A stretch of 51,944 nt of DNA from Betaproteobacteria bacterium (GTDB taxonomy: Bacteria; Pseudomonadota; Gammaproteobacteria; Burkholderiales; SG8-39). This document shows positions 18,517 to 27,643 of the stretch, piece by piece. The DNA lies in the NCBI GenBank assembly GCA_009693235.1, contig SHXR01000029.1, forward strand, positions 1-51,944, given 5' to 3'. How positions within the stretch are numbered: the stretch's first letter is position 1; every line of letters begins with the position of its first letter. A program made the position numbers and the translations under genes. The notes under the pieces are model-generated. The model ran no database searches. It was not told where the DNA came from and saw only the letters and a program-made list of their open reading frames with translations.

Positions 18517-18649
18517 TAGGACACCATGAAGCGCGTTGCACTTATACCATGGGTCACCCGGATCGCGCGCGGACAGCATGGTGCGGCTCGCATCGTTGCG
18601 TGATAACGGAATCGTCTAACGACGCCACTTTTCCAGCCATACTTCGTCG

Positions 18650-19540
18650 GTGAACACCCTTCAATCACGAGTGCAGCGCCTTATTTGTGCAACGCTATGC
18701 GTCTGCATGGCGCATAGCGCATTTGCCACGATTAGCGTCATCGATGATGACGGCCGCACGCTGCATTTGCCGGAACCCGCGCGCCGCGTCGTCACCTTGA
18801 GTCCAAGTCTTGCCGAGATCGTCTTTGCCATCGGGGGCGGTGAGCGGCTCGTTGGCGTATCGAGTTACTCGGATGATCCGCCAGCGGCCCTGCAGGTTCC
18901 AGTGGTCTCTTCGCCCGGACGCATCGATGCCGAGCGATTGCGCTCGCTCCGCCCGGACTTAGTCATCGGGTGGCGGTCCGGTAACCCAATGCGCGACTTG
19001 GCACGCCTGCAACGCGAGCGCGTTCCCGTTTTCATGACCGAGCCAAAGAGTCTCGCAGACATCAGCCGCATCGCACGTGTCATTGGGATCTTGCTTGGTT
19101 TGGAGGATGCAGCCATCGCGGTGGCCGGCAAATTCGACCAGGAAATCGCATCGCTTGCGGTGCGCGGCCAGTCGAGCATATCGGTCTTTGTCGAGATCTG
19201 GCATAAGCCATTGCTCACCATCAACGGCGAACATCTAATGTCCGATATTTTGGGTGTCTGTGGAGCCACCAATGTTTTCGCACATAGCCCGACTTTGACC
19301 GCGCGCATAAGCGCTGAACAGCTGCTGGTGGCAAATCCAGAGCTGTTGATTGCGAGCGGCACGGTCGATTCCGTACCGGCCATCATGGCGCGGTGGCAAG
19401 CGTTCAAGACGATCAAGGCGGTGCGCGCGGATCGCATCGTTGTCATCGATCCGCGGATACTGCATCGGCAGGGACTCAGGATCATTGAAGGCGTGCGACA
19501 GGTTTGTGCTGCGGTTCGCGATGCGCGATCAGCGCGCTGA
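18650..19540 (+). CDS. btuF: Periplasmic cobalamin-binding protein BtuF
   Basis: BtuF captures cobalamin in the periplasm for the BtuCD transporter. The 296-residue protein has a signal peptide (LICATLCVCMAHSAFA), then the family start VIDDDGRTLHLPEPARRVV, TLSPSLAEIVFAIGGGERLVG and LRPDLVIGWRSGNP. The start is a GTG at 18650. It is transcribed away from btuB, so the riboswitch does not lie in its own leader. No btuC or btuD is in the window. Confidence 0.87.
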   Translation: MNTLQSRVQRLICATLCVCMAHSAFATISVIDDDGRTLHLPEPARRVVTLSPSLAEIVFAIGGGERLVGVSSYSDDPPAALQVPVVSSPGRIDAERLRSLRPDLVIGWRSGNPMRDLARLQRERVPVFMTEPKSLADISRIARVIGILLGLEDAAIAVAGKFDQEIASLAVRGQSSISVFVEIWHKPLLTINGEHLMSDILGVCGATNVFAHSPTLTARISAEQLLVANPELLIASGTVDSVPAIMARWQAFKTIKAVRADRIVVIDPRILHRQGLRIIEGVRQVCAAVRDARSAR

Positions 19541-19603
19541 CGGTGAGCGTGCATCGCCCTGCTACACTTCGCTTCGCTTCGCTCCTCGCCACTGTCGCCC
19601 TCA

Positions 19604-19692
19604 GTTATTGACGGAACCAGGGGCGCCCCGCGTAACTTCCTGAAAATTTGAGCGCGCTGATGGCGCGTGACAGCTTGATCAGCGCTTACTTA
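19604..19692 (-). mobile_element. MITE-like repeat, copy 3 (diverged)
   Basis: Reverse orientation. It is recognised from GCGTAACTTCCTGAAAATTTG, written here as two family blocks (GTAACTTCCTGAA, then GAGCGCGCTGAT), and from AGCTTGATCAGCGCTTACTTA. The hairpin arms carry mismatches and the ends are degraded, so the boundaries are approximate. It ends 14 bp before the msbA start and fills most of the btuF-msbA gap. Confidence 0.7.
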
Positions 19693-19706
19693 GTCGTTCT
19701 CCCGAA

Positions 19707-21461
19707 ATGGTCATCGCCGACCTGAAGTTGTACGCCCGCTTGCTCCGGTACGTTCGCCCGTACTGGCGCACCTTCGCGGCGTCCCTTCTCGCTATGATCG
19801 TGGTCGCGGCCACCGAGCCCGCGTTGCCCGCGATATTCCAGCGATTGCTCGATGCCGGATTCGTCGAGCGCGATCTGGCGTTCACGCAATGGGTGCCGGT
19901 GCTGATTATTGGCCTTGCGCTCATACGCGGTGGTGGCTCATTCATTAGCGATTTCTGTATTCATTGGGTGGGACAAAAGGTGATTGCCGATTTGCGCAAT
20001 GCCATGTTCGACAAGCTGATTCGCCTTCCTACGACGTATTACGACCATCACACGACCGGCAGTCTGATATCGAAGTTCACCTACGACGTCACGTTGGTCA
20101 CCAGCGCCGCGACCAACGCCATTACCGTTGCAGTCAAAGACACCTTGGTGGTGATCGGGTTGTTCGGCTATTTGCTTTGGCTCAACTGGCGATTGACGTT
20201 GATCTCATTGATAGTGGGGCCGGTCATTGCGCTCACCATTCGCTACTTCAGCCAGCGCCTGCGTGCCATGAGCCGGGCCGAGCAGAGCGCTATGGGGGAT
20301 CTCAATCATCTGCTTGAAGAGGCAGTCGGCGCCCACAGGGTGGTCAAGGTGTTCGACGGCCAAAGCTATGAGCAATCGCGCTTTGCAGTGGGGACCAATC
20401 GAATCCGTCGATTTGCAATGAAGGGCGTCGTCGCGGCCGCGGCCAACGTGCCCCTCACGCAATTTGCGGCATCGATCGCTATTGCTGCCATCGTATATCT
20501 TGCCATCGTACAAGCACAACGCGATCAGACGACCGTTGGTGGATTCGTTGCATTCATCGCGGCAATGCTGATGTTGCTCGCCCCGCTAAAGCGGATTGTC
20601 CAAGTGAGCCAGTCGCTGCAGCGGGGCCTGGCCGGTTGTGAAAGCGTGTTTTCGTTGATCGATGAGCATCCTGAAGTGGACGACGGGACGACAGAGCTTG
20701 ACCGCGCGCTCGGCCGCGTTGAATTGATCAACGTAAGCTTTATGTACCCTGGCACCGACAAGTTCGTGCTGCAGGATGTGAGCCTTACGATGAATGCAGG
20801 GGAAACGATTGCGCTGGTCGGTGCCTCAGGGGGCGGCAAGACGACCCTTGCCAATCTGATTCCGCGGTTCTATATGTTGCAAAGCGGCCAGATCCTGCTC
20901 GATGGGATCGATATTCGCGATCTGAAACTGGGGTCGCTGCGCGCCAACATCGCATTGGTCAGTCAAGACATCGTGCTGTTCAACGATACCCTGGCCGCCA
21001 ACATTGCCTACGGTCGTCTGGCCAAGGTGAGTCGTGAGGCAATACGTGAGGCTGCACAGGCGGCGCACGCGCTGGCATTCATCGATGCCATGCCGCAGGG
21101 TCTCGATACCGTGATCGGCGAGAACGGCGTGCGTCTTTCGGGTGGGCAGCGACAGCGCCTGGCGATTGCTCGGGCATTTCTGAAGGACGCTCCGGTCTTG
21201 ATCCTCGATGAAGCGACCTCAGCGCTGGATAGCGAATCGGAACGCCATGTGCAGGAAGCGCTGGAGCAGTTGATGCAAGGGCGCACCACCCTGGTCATCG
21301 CCCATCGCCTTTCGACGATTGAGGGTGCCGATCGCATCGTGGTGTTGCAGGACGGCGCCATCGTCGAGACGGGCCGACACGAAGTGTTGATCAGTCAGGA
21401 CGGCGTTTATGCGCGCCTGCATCGCATGCCTCTAGAGCGGGTTACAGCGAGCGGAAAATGA
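19707..21461 (+). CDS. msbA: Lipid A ABC exporter MsbA
   Basis: MsbA flips lipid A-core across the inner membrane. The 584-residue half-transporter has an N-terminal six-helix domain (VRPYWRTFAASLLAMIVV through VGGFVAFIAAMLMLLAPLK). Its C-terminal ATPase has Walker A GASGGGKTTLANL, the signature LSGGQRQRLAIARAF, Walker B VLILDEATSALD and the H-loop VIAHRLST. The length is right for the family. It opens an envelope-polysaccharide block. A degraded MITE ends 14 bp before the ATG and no clear Shine-Dalgarno is seen. Confidence 0.93.
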   Translation: MVIADLKLYARLLRYVRPYWRTFAASLLAMIVVAATEPALPAIFQRLLDAGFVERDLAFTQWVPVLIIGLALIRGGGSFISDFCIHWVGQKVIADLRNAMFDKLIRLPTTYYDHHTTGSLISKFTYDVTLVTSAATNAITVAVKDTLVVIGLFGYLLWLNWRLTLISLIVGPVIALTIRYFSQRLRAMSRAEQSAMGDLNHLLEEAVGAHRVVKVFDGQSYEQSRFAVGTNRIRRFAMKGVVAAAANVPLTQFAASIAIAAIVYLAIVQAQRDQTTVGGFVAFIAAMLMLLAPLKRIVQVSQSLQRGLAGCESVFSLIDEHPEVDDGTTELDRALGRVELINVSFMYPGTDKFVLQDVSLTMNAGETIALVGASGGGKTTLANLIPRFYMLQSGQILLDGIDIRDLKLGSLRANIALVSQDIVLFNDTLAANIAYGRLAKVSREAIREAAQAAHALAFIDAMPQGLDTVIGENGVRLSGGQRQRLAIARAFLKDAPVLILDEATSALDSESERHVQEALEQLMQGRTTLVIAHRLSTIEGADRIVVLQDGAIVETGRHEVLISQDGVYARLHRMPLERVTASGK

Positions 21462-21483
21462 GCACCCGGTCCCAAGGATTGAA

Positions 21484-22632
21484 ATGCGCCAGATGACAGA
21501 CGGGTTCCGCGGCCGGGCGGATCAACGTGCGGCGTCGACGTTCGGACTTATCGTGAATGTTCGTGCCAACACCGTGAGCGACGAACCGCGTATTCTCGTC
21601 GTGCGCCCCGACAGCATCGGCGATGTGGTGTGCACGACGCCACTGATTGCCGCATTGCGCAGCAAATATCCGCGCACCTGGATTGGTGTTCTGGCCAACC
21701 ACTACAGCGCACCGGTCCTGGCCGGTAACCCCGATATCGACGAAGTGTTTGCCTATCGACGATCAAGGGATCGAGATGCCAACAAAATCGCGCTCATTGT
21801 TGAACGGATTCGCGTGGTACTGGCCCTTCGCAAGAAACGCATCGACTATGCCTTGATCGCCATGCCGACGTATCAGCGTCGCGTCATTCGATTCGTGCGC
21901 TGGAGCGGGGCCAAGGCGATTGCCGGATTTGGCGGAGAGCGTGATCAGCGCGGCCGCCTCGATATCGCGGTGCCGGTTGCGCATGAAGAAACGAGCGAAG
22001 TGGAGGACGTGTTTCGACTGGGGGCCCCGCTTGGCGTCGATGGCGTACCACCGGCGTTGAAGGTGGTGCCAGATTCGGAGGAAGTGGCGCACGCCATGAC
22101 TGCTGTGGCGGCCACCCGCCGCGAGAGCGACGTTCTCATCGGCGTGCATATCAGCGCGCGCAATCTTGACCACCGCTGGTCTGATGCCAACTACGTCGCG
22201 ACGATGCGCGAACTTGCCGCGCGGCATCGCGCGGCATTTATCGTGTTTTGGGCATCGGAATCGGACCGCATTGCACCGCGCGCGGAGGATAACGACCGGG
22301 CGCAGCGTTTTCTTGATGCCGCCAGCGATCTCAAGGTGTTTGCGTGGCCATCCGATTCATTGAAGAGACTGATCGGCGGGATTGCCGCATGCGATTTCAT
22401 GCTGATGGCAGATGGCAGTGCGATGCATATCGCGGCGGCATTGCAAAAACCGATCGTATGTCTCTTCGGCCGCTCCGATCCGGTACGCTGGCGCCCGTGG
22501 GGCGTGCCGCATGAACTGCTGCGCTCGGCCACCCAAACCGGCGCCGAGTTTGCCGTTGCGGATGTCGTTGCGGCATGTGAACGCGTGATGTCCGTTCCGG
22601 TGCGCCCGCGCGCTGAGGCCGGCCACTTCTAG
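21484..22632 (+). CDS. Glycosyltransferase family 9 (heptosyltransferase-like)
   Basis: A 382-residue GT9 protein. The N-terminal ILVVRPDSIGDVVCTTPLIAALR is the family's ADP-heptose-binding start. The C-terminal GIAACDFMLMADGSAMHIAAALQKPIV is its donor-site block, with Met-Ala-Asp where many heptosyltransferases have a Gly-Val-Asp type motif. It probably adds a sugar to LPS core, but acceptor and donor are not known. The true start could be downstream of 21484, for example near 21556, because the conserved region begins after residue 30. Its stop overlaps the stop of the converging transferase gene by CTAG. Confidence 0.82.
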   Translation: MRQMTDGFRGRADQRAASTFGLIVNVRANTVSDEPRILVVRPDSIGDVVCTTPLIAALRSKYPRTWIGVLANHYSAPVLAGNPDIDEVFAYRRSRDRDANKIALIVERIRVVLALRKKRIDYALIAMPTYQRRVIRFVRWSGAKAIAGFGGERDQRGRLDIAVPVAHEETSEVEDVFRLGAPLGVDGVPPALKVVPDSEEVAHAMTAVAATRRESDVLIGVHISARNLDHRWSDANYVATMRELAARHRAAFIVFWASESDRIAPRAEDNDRAQRFLDAASDLKVFAWPSDSLKRLIGGIAACDFMLMADGSAMHIAAALQKPIVCLFGRSDPVRWRPWGVPHELLRSATQTGAEFAVADVVAACERVMSVPVRPRAEAGHF

Positions 22633-23561
22633 TTGGCTGGTACGCGCCGCTGATGGACTACCCAGGCGCGATCGACCATGGCACCGACAGCAACATGGAC
22701 CAGCAGTGTCGCGGCGACCATGGCGGAAAAGGCCATCAGGCAATACGCCGCCAACGCGGTGCGCCGGTGCCCCCAGCCTGATTGGATGAGCCGCTGGTAA
22801 TAGTGCGTCCGATGGGCGTGCCAGATTTTTTCTCGTCGCAGGACCCGCTTGCCAAGCGTCACGGTGGCGTCGAGCACAAACGGTCCGAAGGCAACCAGTG
22901 GCACCCACAGTGGCCAGAGCGTTTCCTGCCAGCCGAGCAAGCCGATAGCGGCGGCAAGAAAGCCAAGCGGGATCGAACCGGCATCGCCCATGAACACCTT
23001 GGCCGGCGGGAAATTGAACAGTAGAAAGTCACTGGCGGCAGCGCATAGGGCAACGGACGCTCCGGCGATCGAGGCATTGCCGCCTTGCCAGGCAAGCAGT
23101 GCATAGGTGCCGAAGCCGAACACCGCCATGCCCCGGCCAGACCATCGGAGCCGTCCATGAAGTTGTAGAGATTGGTCATCCATAGGGTGCCCATAACGAA
23201 GGCGATCGCGACCCATACCGGGACGTCGGTAACGCATAGGGCGACCAAGCAAACCGATGCCAGCGCGTGCGTAACAAGTCGTGCGAACGCGGGCAAGCCC
23301 GCGCGATCGTCAAGATAGGAAATGATGCCAAGAGCGACGGCAATGCCAAGGATTACCGGCAGCGCGCCGAGCCACAGCCAGGTAGTGCTGACGGCGACCA
23401 TGATGGCGATGCCGCCAACGCGGGGGCGTGGCCAGACTGTGTAGCGAGCGTTCGTTTGGACGGTCAAGCGGCAGCGCGGAGCCTGCGGTTCGCAGCAGCA
23501 GCCACAAGACGCCCGCACTGATCGCGAAGGCCAATCCGATCGCAGTGATGATTTCGTTCAC
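22629..23561 (-). pseudogene. Polyprenyl-phosphate sugar-1-phosphate transferase (WecA/MraY family), two frameshifts
   Basis: This is a multi-pass membrane enzyme that would move a sugar-1-phosphate to undecaprenyl phosphate, starting O-antigen or a similar glycan. Family motifs are present across three frame segments: DRPNERSLH; PRVGGIAIM and TNLYNFMDGSDGLAG; then VFMGDAGSIPLGF and KIWHAHRTHYYQRL. One extra C in the run at 23422-23426 shifts the frame, and one missing G in the run at 23131-23134 shifts it back, so the ends share a frame. Corrected length is about 310 residues from a GTG at 23561. The Asp-rich catalytic motifs lie in the displaced middle, so an unedited product would be truncated. 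Confidence 0.83.
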
Positions 23562-23806
23562 TCTAAGATTTTCACGGTGGATGTATCGCGCCGGGCACGT
23601 TCGCCAAGCGATTCTAGCTGCAAGGCAAGGGTCCATCATGAGGATAGCGAGCCTGGGCAATGTCCTGGCATGCTGTTGTTTCATTGGTCTGTGAATCGGC
23701 GCGGTAATCGCTCATGTTCCCGGATTCAAATGGCGGTCAGGGAAGATCGCCTGCGATACCATGCAGCGTCCCGTCAGCGCTTTGGCGCACGTAATCAGAG
23801 AATCCT

Positions 23807-25222
23807 GTGCTTTATCCCATTGTTCTTTCGGGCGGTTCCGGCAGTAGATTGTGGCCGCTCTCCCGTGCGCTTCTGCCAAAGCAGTTTCTGCCGCTTGTTT
23901 CCGATAAGACCATGCTGCAAGAGACGGTCCTCCGAGTTTCGCGCGGTGCAGACATCGCCAACCCGATTGTGGTGTGCAACGTCGAGCATCGATTCCTGGT
24001 TGCTGAACAGTTGCGCGAGGCCAACGTCCGCGCGCACGCCATTCTTCTTGAGCCGGAAGGCCGTAACACAGCGCCCGCCGTCGCCGTGGCCGCCCTTTGC
24101 GCGATCGTCGAAGATCTTGAAGCAATACTGCTGGTGTTGCCCGCCGATCATCGCATTGCCGATGTGACCGCATTCGCTGCTGATGTGCAGCGCGCAACAG
24201 GCCTTGCCGCCACGGGGCGCTTGGTTACCTTTGGCATTCGCCCATACCACCCCGCCACAGGATATGGATACATTTGACGAGGGTCTTCGCACGCCGGCGT
24301 CGCGGAAGCGTTTGAGGTCGCGAAATTCGTCGAGAAGCCCAATGCGGAAACAGCCGCGGAGTTCGTCAAATCGGGCGAGTTCTATTGGAATAGCGGAATG
24401 TTCGTTCTTCCTGCGCACCAATACCTTGCCGAGCTCGAGCGCTTTCGCCCGGATGTCTATCGCGGAAGCAAGACGGCATTTGAACGCTCCACCCGCGATC
24501 TTGATTTTTATCGACTCGATGCCGAAGCCTTCCGGGCTTGTCCGTCGGACTCCATCGACTATGCGGTCATGGAAAAAACCGCCGTTGCGTCAATGGTTAC
24601 CGCGAGTTTCGATTGGAATGACATCGGATCACGGTCATCGCTCTGGGAAACCGGTGTCAAAGACAAGGCGGGTAACGCCAGTCGCGGCGACGTATTTCTT
24701 GACGGTGCAAAGAATTGCTATGTGCGATCGGAAAGCAGGCTGGTGGCGGCCATCGGCGTAGACGATCTCGTCATCGTGGAAACGGATGACGCCGTGTTGG
24801 TCGCGCACAAGGATGCTGCACAGAACGTGAAGAACACCGTCGAAATGCTGAAGACCAGCAAACGGGAGGAGCATCTTTCCCATTCTCGGGTCTATCGTCC
24901 ATGGGGCTATTATGAAAGCATCGATGACGGATCACGGTTCCAGGTAAAGCGCATTATGGTGAAGCCGGGACACAAGCTATCATTGCAGATGCACCACCAT
25001 CGGGCTGAACACTGGATCGTGGTGTCCGGCACTGCCCGCGTGACCAGAGGAAAAGACGAAATTCTTCTTTCGGAGAATGAGTCAACTTATATTCCGCTGG
25101 GTGTTACCCATCGATTGGAGAATCCGGGGAAGTTACCCCTTTATTTGATTGAAGTACAGTCGGGCCCTTACTTGGGTGAAGACGACATCGTGCGTTTCGA
25201 CGACGATTACCAACGCGCGTAG
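23807..25222 (+). pseudogene. manC: Mannose-1-phosphate guanylyltransferase/mannose-6-phosphate isomerase with in-frame opal codon
   Basis: ManC makes GDP-mannose; the C-terminal cupin domain isomerises mannose-6-phosphate. The N-terminal part has PIVLSGGSGSRLWPLSR and KQFLPL, then LPADHRI, GIRPYHPATGYGYI and FVEKPNAETA. The C-terminal part has RPWGYYESID, KPGHKLSLQMHHHRAEHWIVVSG and PLGVTHRLENPG. TGA at 24275-24277 interrupts GYGYI*RG, where relatives have Arg; CGA to TGA would be one change. The frame is otherwise continuous for 471 residues, the normal family length. The start is GTG at 23807. Unless the stop is an error or is read through, both activities are lost. Confidence 0.87.
24275..24277 (+). 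other. In-frame TGA inside manC
   Basis: A single opal codon lies at codon 157 of 472. Both flanks are in the same frame and homologous to ManC. The expected residue is Arg. Confidence 0.85.
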
Positions 25223-25301
25223 CGGCGATGCGTGGCGACCCAGTTCGGCGCGACCGTATCGCTGCCGGCCGGTCATCGAAGGCATTCCAATCAACGACAT
25301 C

Positions 25302-26267
25302 ATGCTGCGCATTCTTCTCGTCAAAATGTCGTCGCTAGGCGACGTTGTTCATAATTTTCCAGCCGTAACGGATCTCAGGCGGCATCTGCCGAACGCCCAG
25401 GTGGACTGGGTGGTCGAAGAAGCCTATGCGCCATTGGTGGCGCTGCATCCCGGTGTCGACGAGGTCATCACGGTGGCGATTCGTCGGTGGCGGCGTGCGG
25501 TTGCGCGCAGAGCAACGTGGCGAGAATACGGTGCGCTACGTAGGCGTTTGGCGAGTCGTCTCTACGATCGGATCATCGATTCGCAGGGGCTCGTCAAAAG
25601 CGCATGGATCGCTGGTCTCGCTGCAGGGGAGCATGTCGGCCTATCGAAGCAGACCGCCAGGGAACCGATGGCGTCACGTTTTTACGATTCGACCTTCCAC
25701 ATCCCCTCGCATCTTCATGCGGTTGAACGAAATCGGATGCTGGTTGCCTTCGCGATGAAGTTTGGTATTCAAGGTCCGATCGACTACGGCCTGCGCGAAC
25801 TGCGGCGTGACCCTGCGGTCGAATTCGCGCGGCCGTACGCCGTGTTCCTGCACGGCACCAGCCGCGCAGACAAGGAATGGCAAGAGGATGCCTGGCGAGC
25901 GACGGGCATTGCCTTGGCGAAACGCGGCCTCCACATCATCCTGCCTTGGGGCAGTGCGAAAGAGGAGATGCGCAGCCAGCGCTTGGCCGAGGGGATGACT
26001 GCTGCGACCGTTCCATCACGTCGCTCAATCGATCAGATGGCAGGCATCTTGGCAGGCGCTCGCGTCATCGTGGGGGTCGACACCGGCTTGGTCCATCTTG
26101 GCGCCGCTCTCAAAGTGCCGACCGTCGCCATCTTTTGTGGTTCGGATCCGGCGTTGACCGGACCGGTGGGCCAAGGCCGCATCGCGATATGCGGATCGGC
26201 GCTCGTTGCGCCCACGGTCGATGATGTATTGTTGGCGGTCGATCGCGTCATGGCCGACGCGTGTTGA
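25302..26267 (+). CDS. waaC: Lipopolysaccharide heptosyltransferase I
   Basis: WaaC adds the first heptose to Kdo2-lipid A. The 321-residue GT9 protein begins MLRILLVKMSSLGDVVHNFP and contains FLHGTSRADKEW (the heptosyltransferase I HGTSRxxKxW motif), ILPWGS and the donor-binding block VGVDTGLVHLGAAL. I use the ATG at 25302 where the conserved N-terminus begins; the frame is open further upstream but overlaps manC. Its stop overlaps the GTG start of waaA. Confidence 0.92.
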   Translation: MLRILLVKMSSLGDVVHNFPAVTDLRRHLPNAQVDWVVEEAYAPLVALHPGVDEVITVAIRRWRRAVARRATWREYGALRRRLASRLYDRIIDSQGLVKSAWIAGLAAGEHVGLSKQTAREPMASRFYDSTFHIPSHLHAVERNRMLVAFAMKFGIQGPIDYGLRELRRDPAVEFARPYAVFLHGTSRADKEWQEDAWRATGIALAKRGLHIILPWGSAKEEMRSQRLAEGMTAATVPSRRSIDQMAGILAGARVIVGVDTGLVHLGAALKVPTVAIFCGSDPALTGPVGQGRIAICGSALVAPTVDDVLLAVDRVMADAC

Positions 26268-27511
26268 GATTTGTCTACACCGCCCTGGTGACCGCAACGT
26301 TGCCATTCCTGCCCGTGCGGCTATGGTGGCGCGGTCGCTCAGAGTCCGTCTACCGGACCGCGATCGGCGAACGATTCGGCCGCTTCAATCAAATAGCGGT
26401 GGCGCCGATTATCTGGGTTCATGCGGTATCGCTTGGCGAAACGCGCGCGGCGCAACCACTCATTCGCGCGCTGCAAAGCGAGTTTCCTCAACACCGCATC
26501 CTCACCACTCATATGACGGCAACTGGCCGCGCCGCGGCAGGCGAGCTCTATCCGGATGCACTGCACGCATGGTTGCCCTATGACCATCCGTGGTTCATGC
26601 GGCGATTCCTCGCGCACTTTCAGCCGCAACTAGGGATCATCATGGAGACCGAAATTTGGCCCAATCTGATCGCGGCGTGTACGCGCGCACGGGTCCCGCT
26701 TGCCCTCGTCAACGCACGGCTGTCGGAGCGGTCGTTGCGCGGATACGAGCGGGTGCGCTCTTTATCGCGCGCGTCGTTTGGCGGGTTTCAAACGATTGCC
26801 GCGCAGACCACAGCCGATGCGGCGCGGATCGCGCATCTTGGCGGCTCGCCCATCGTTACCGGCAATATCAAGTTCGACGTCAGCGTGCCGCCGCAGACGG
26901 CGGCGGTTGCAAAATCGATGCGTTCGATGTTTGGCAAGCGCCGGATTTTTCTTGCCGCAAGCACCCGTGAGGGCGAGGAAGCACTCATTCTAGATGCCCT
27001 TGAACGCCAACCGCTGCCCGATACGCTGGTGGTGATCGTGCCGCGGCATCCGCAACGCTTCGAGGCGGTGGCGAGCGAGATTAGCGCGCGCGGACACCGG
27101 TTGGTGCGTCGAAGCGAAGGTATTTCCGTTCCATCCGATTGCCGGTTCTTTCTCGGTAACTCGATGGGGGAACTGGCCGCGTACTACCGGGCGTGCGATG
27201 CCGCATTCGTGGGTGGCAGCCTGGTGCCTACCGGCGGGCAGAATCTAATAGAAGCCTGTCATGCGGGCATTCCGGTGCTGATCGGCCCGTCGAATTTCAA
27301 TTTTGCGCAAGCATCGGACGATGCCGTTGCGGCCGGCGCCGCGTTGCGCGTGAGCTCGGCGCACCAACTCATCGGCCAGGTCGCGCGATTCATGTCCAAC
27401 GAATCGGCACGCATCCTCGCAGGCGAACGGGCGCAGCAATTTTGCGAGGCCCACGGCGGCGCGACCGTGCGAACGATTGCCGCATGCGTGGGCCTTATCC
27501 GTCAGCGTTGA
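26261..27511 (+). CDS. waaA: 3-deoxy-D-manno-octulosonic acid (Kdo) transferase
   Basis: WaaA transfers Kdo from CMP-Kdo to lipid IVA. The 416-residue protein has an N-terminal membrane anchor (VYTALVTATLPFLPVRLWWRG) and IWVHAVSLGETRAAQPLI. Further on are the catalytic-region motif METEIWPNLI, VNARLSERSLRGYERV, the C-terminal VGGSLVPTGGQNLIEACHAGIPVLIGP and FNFAQ. The start is GTG 26261, overlapping waaC by 7 bp. A MITE separates its end from the converging tolC. Confidence 0.93.
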   Translation: MLRFVYTALVTATLPFLPVRLWWRGRSESVYRTAIGERFGRFNQIAVAPIIWVHAVSLGETRAAQPLIRALQSEFPQHRILTTHMTATGRAAAGELYPDALHAWLPYDHPWFMRRFLAHFQPQLGIIMETEIWPNLIAACTRARVPLALVNARLSERSLRGYERVRSLSRASFGGFQTIAAQTTADAARIAHLGGSPIVTGNIKFDVSVPPQTAAVAKSMRSMFGKRRIFLAASTREGEEALILDALERQPLPDTLVVIVPRHPQRFEAVASEISARGHRLVRRSEGISVPSDCRFFLGNSMGELAAYYRACDAAFVGGSLVPTGGQNLIEACHAGIPVLIGPSNFNFAQASDDAVAAGAALRVSSAHQLIGQVARFMSNESARILAGERAQQFCEAHGGATVRTIAACVGLIRQR

Positions 27512-27547
27512 GGTGATGCGTGGAGCGTCTGTTTCGATACGGGCGAT

Positions 27548-27643
27548 TAAGGAATCACGGAACAAAAGGGGTTCACCCCCTCGTAACTCCATAAATATTT
27601 GCGCGCGCTGATTACGCGGGATAGCTTAATCAGCGTTTCCTTA
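27548..27643 (-). mobile_element. MITE-like repeat, copy 4
   Basis: Reverse orientation, well preserved. It begins TAAGGAATCACGGAAC and ends GCGTTTCCTTA, with matching outer ends (TTAAGGAA/TTCCTTAA) and TA at both boundaries. It contains CCCCCTCGTAACTCC, AAATATTTG and the ATTACGCGGGATAGCTTAAT hairpin loop region. It lies between converging waaA and tolC. Its right end TTA is the complement of the tolC stop codon TAA (27641-27643). Confidence 0.88.

Noticed and set aside
19566..19583. GCTTC-type short direct repeat after btuF
   Set aside because: Only a few imperfect units; no spacer pattern and no sign of a CRISPR array or coding repeat.
24275..24277. TGA in manC as a selenocysteine codon
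   Set aside because: Relatives have Arg, not Cys, at this position and there is no reason for selenium in this enzyme; a nonsense change is simpler.
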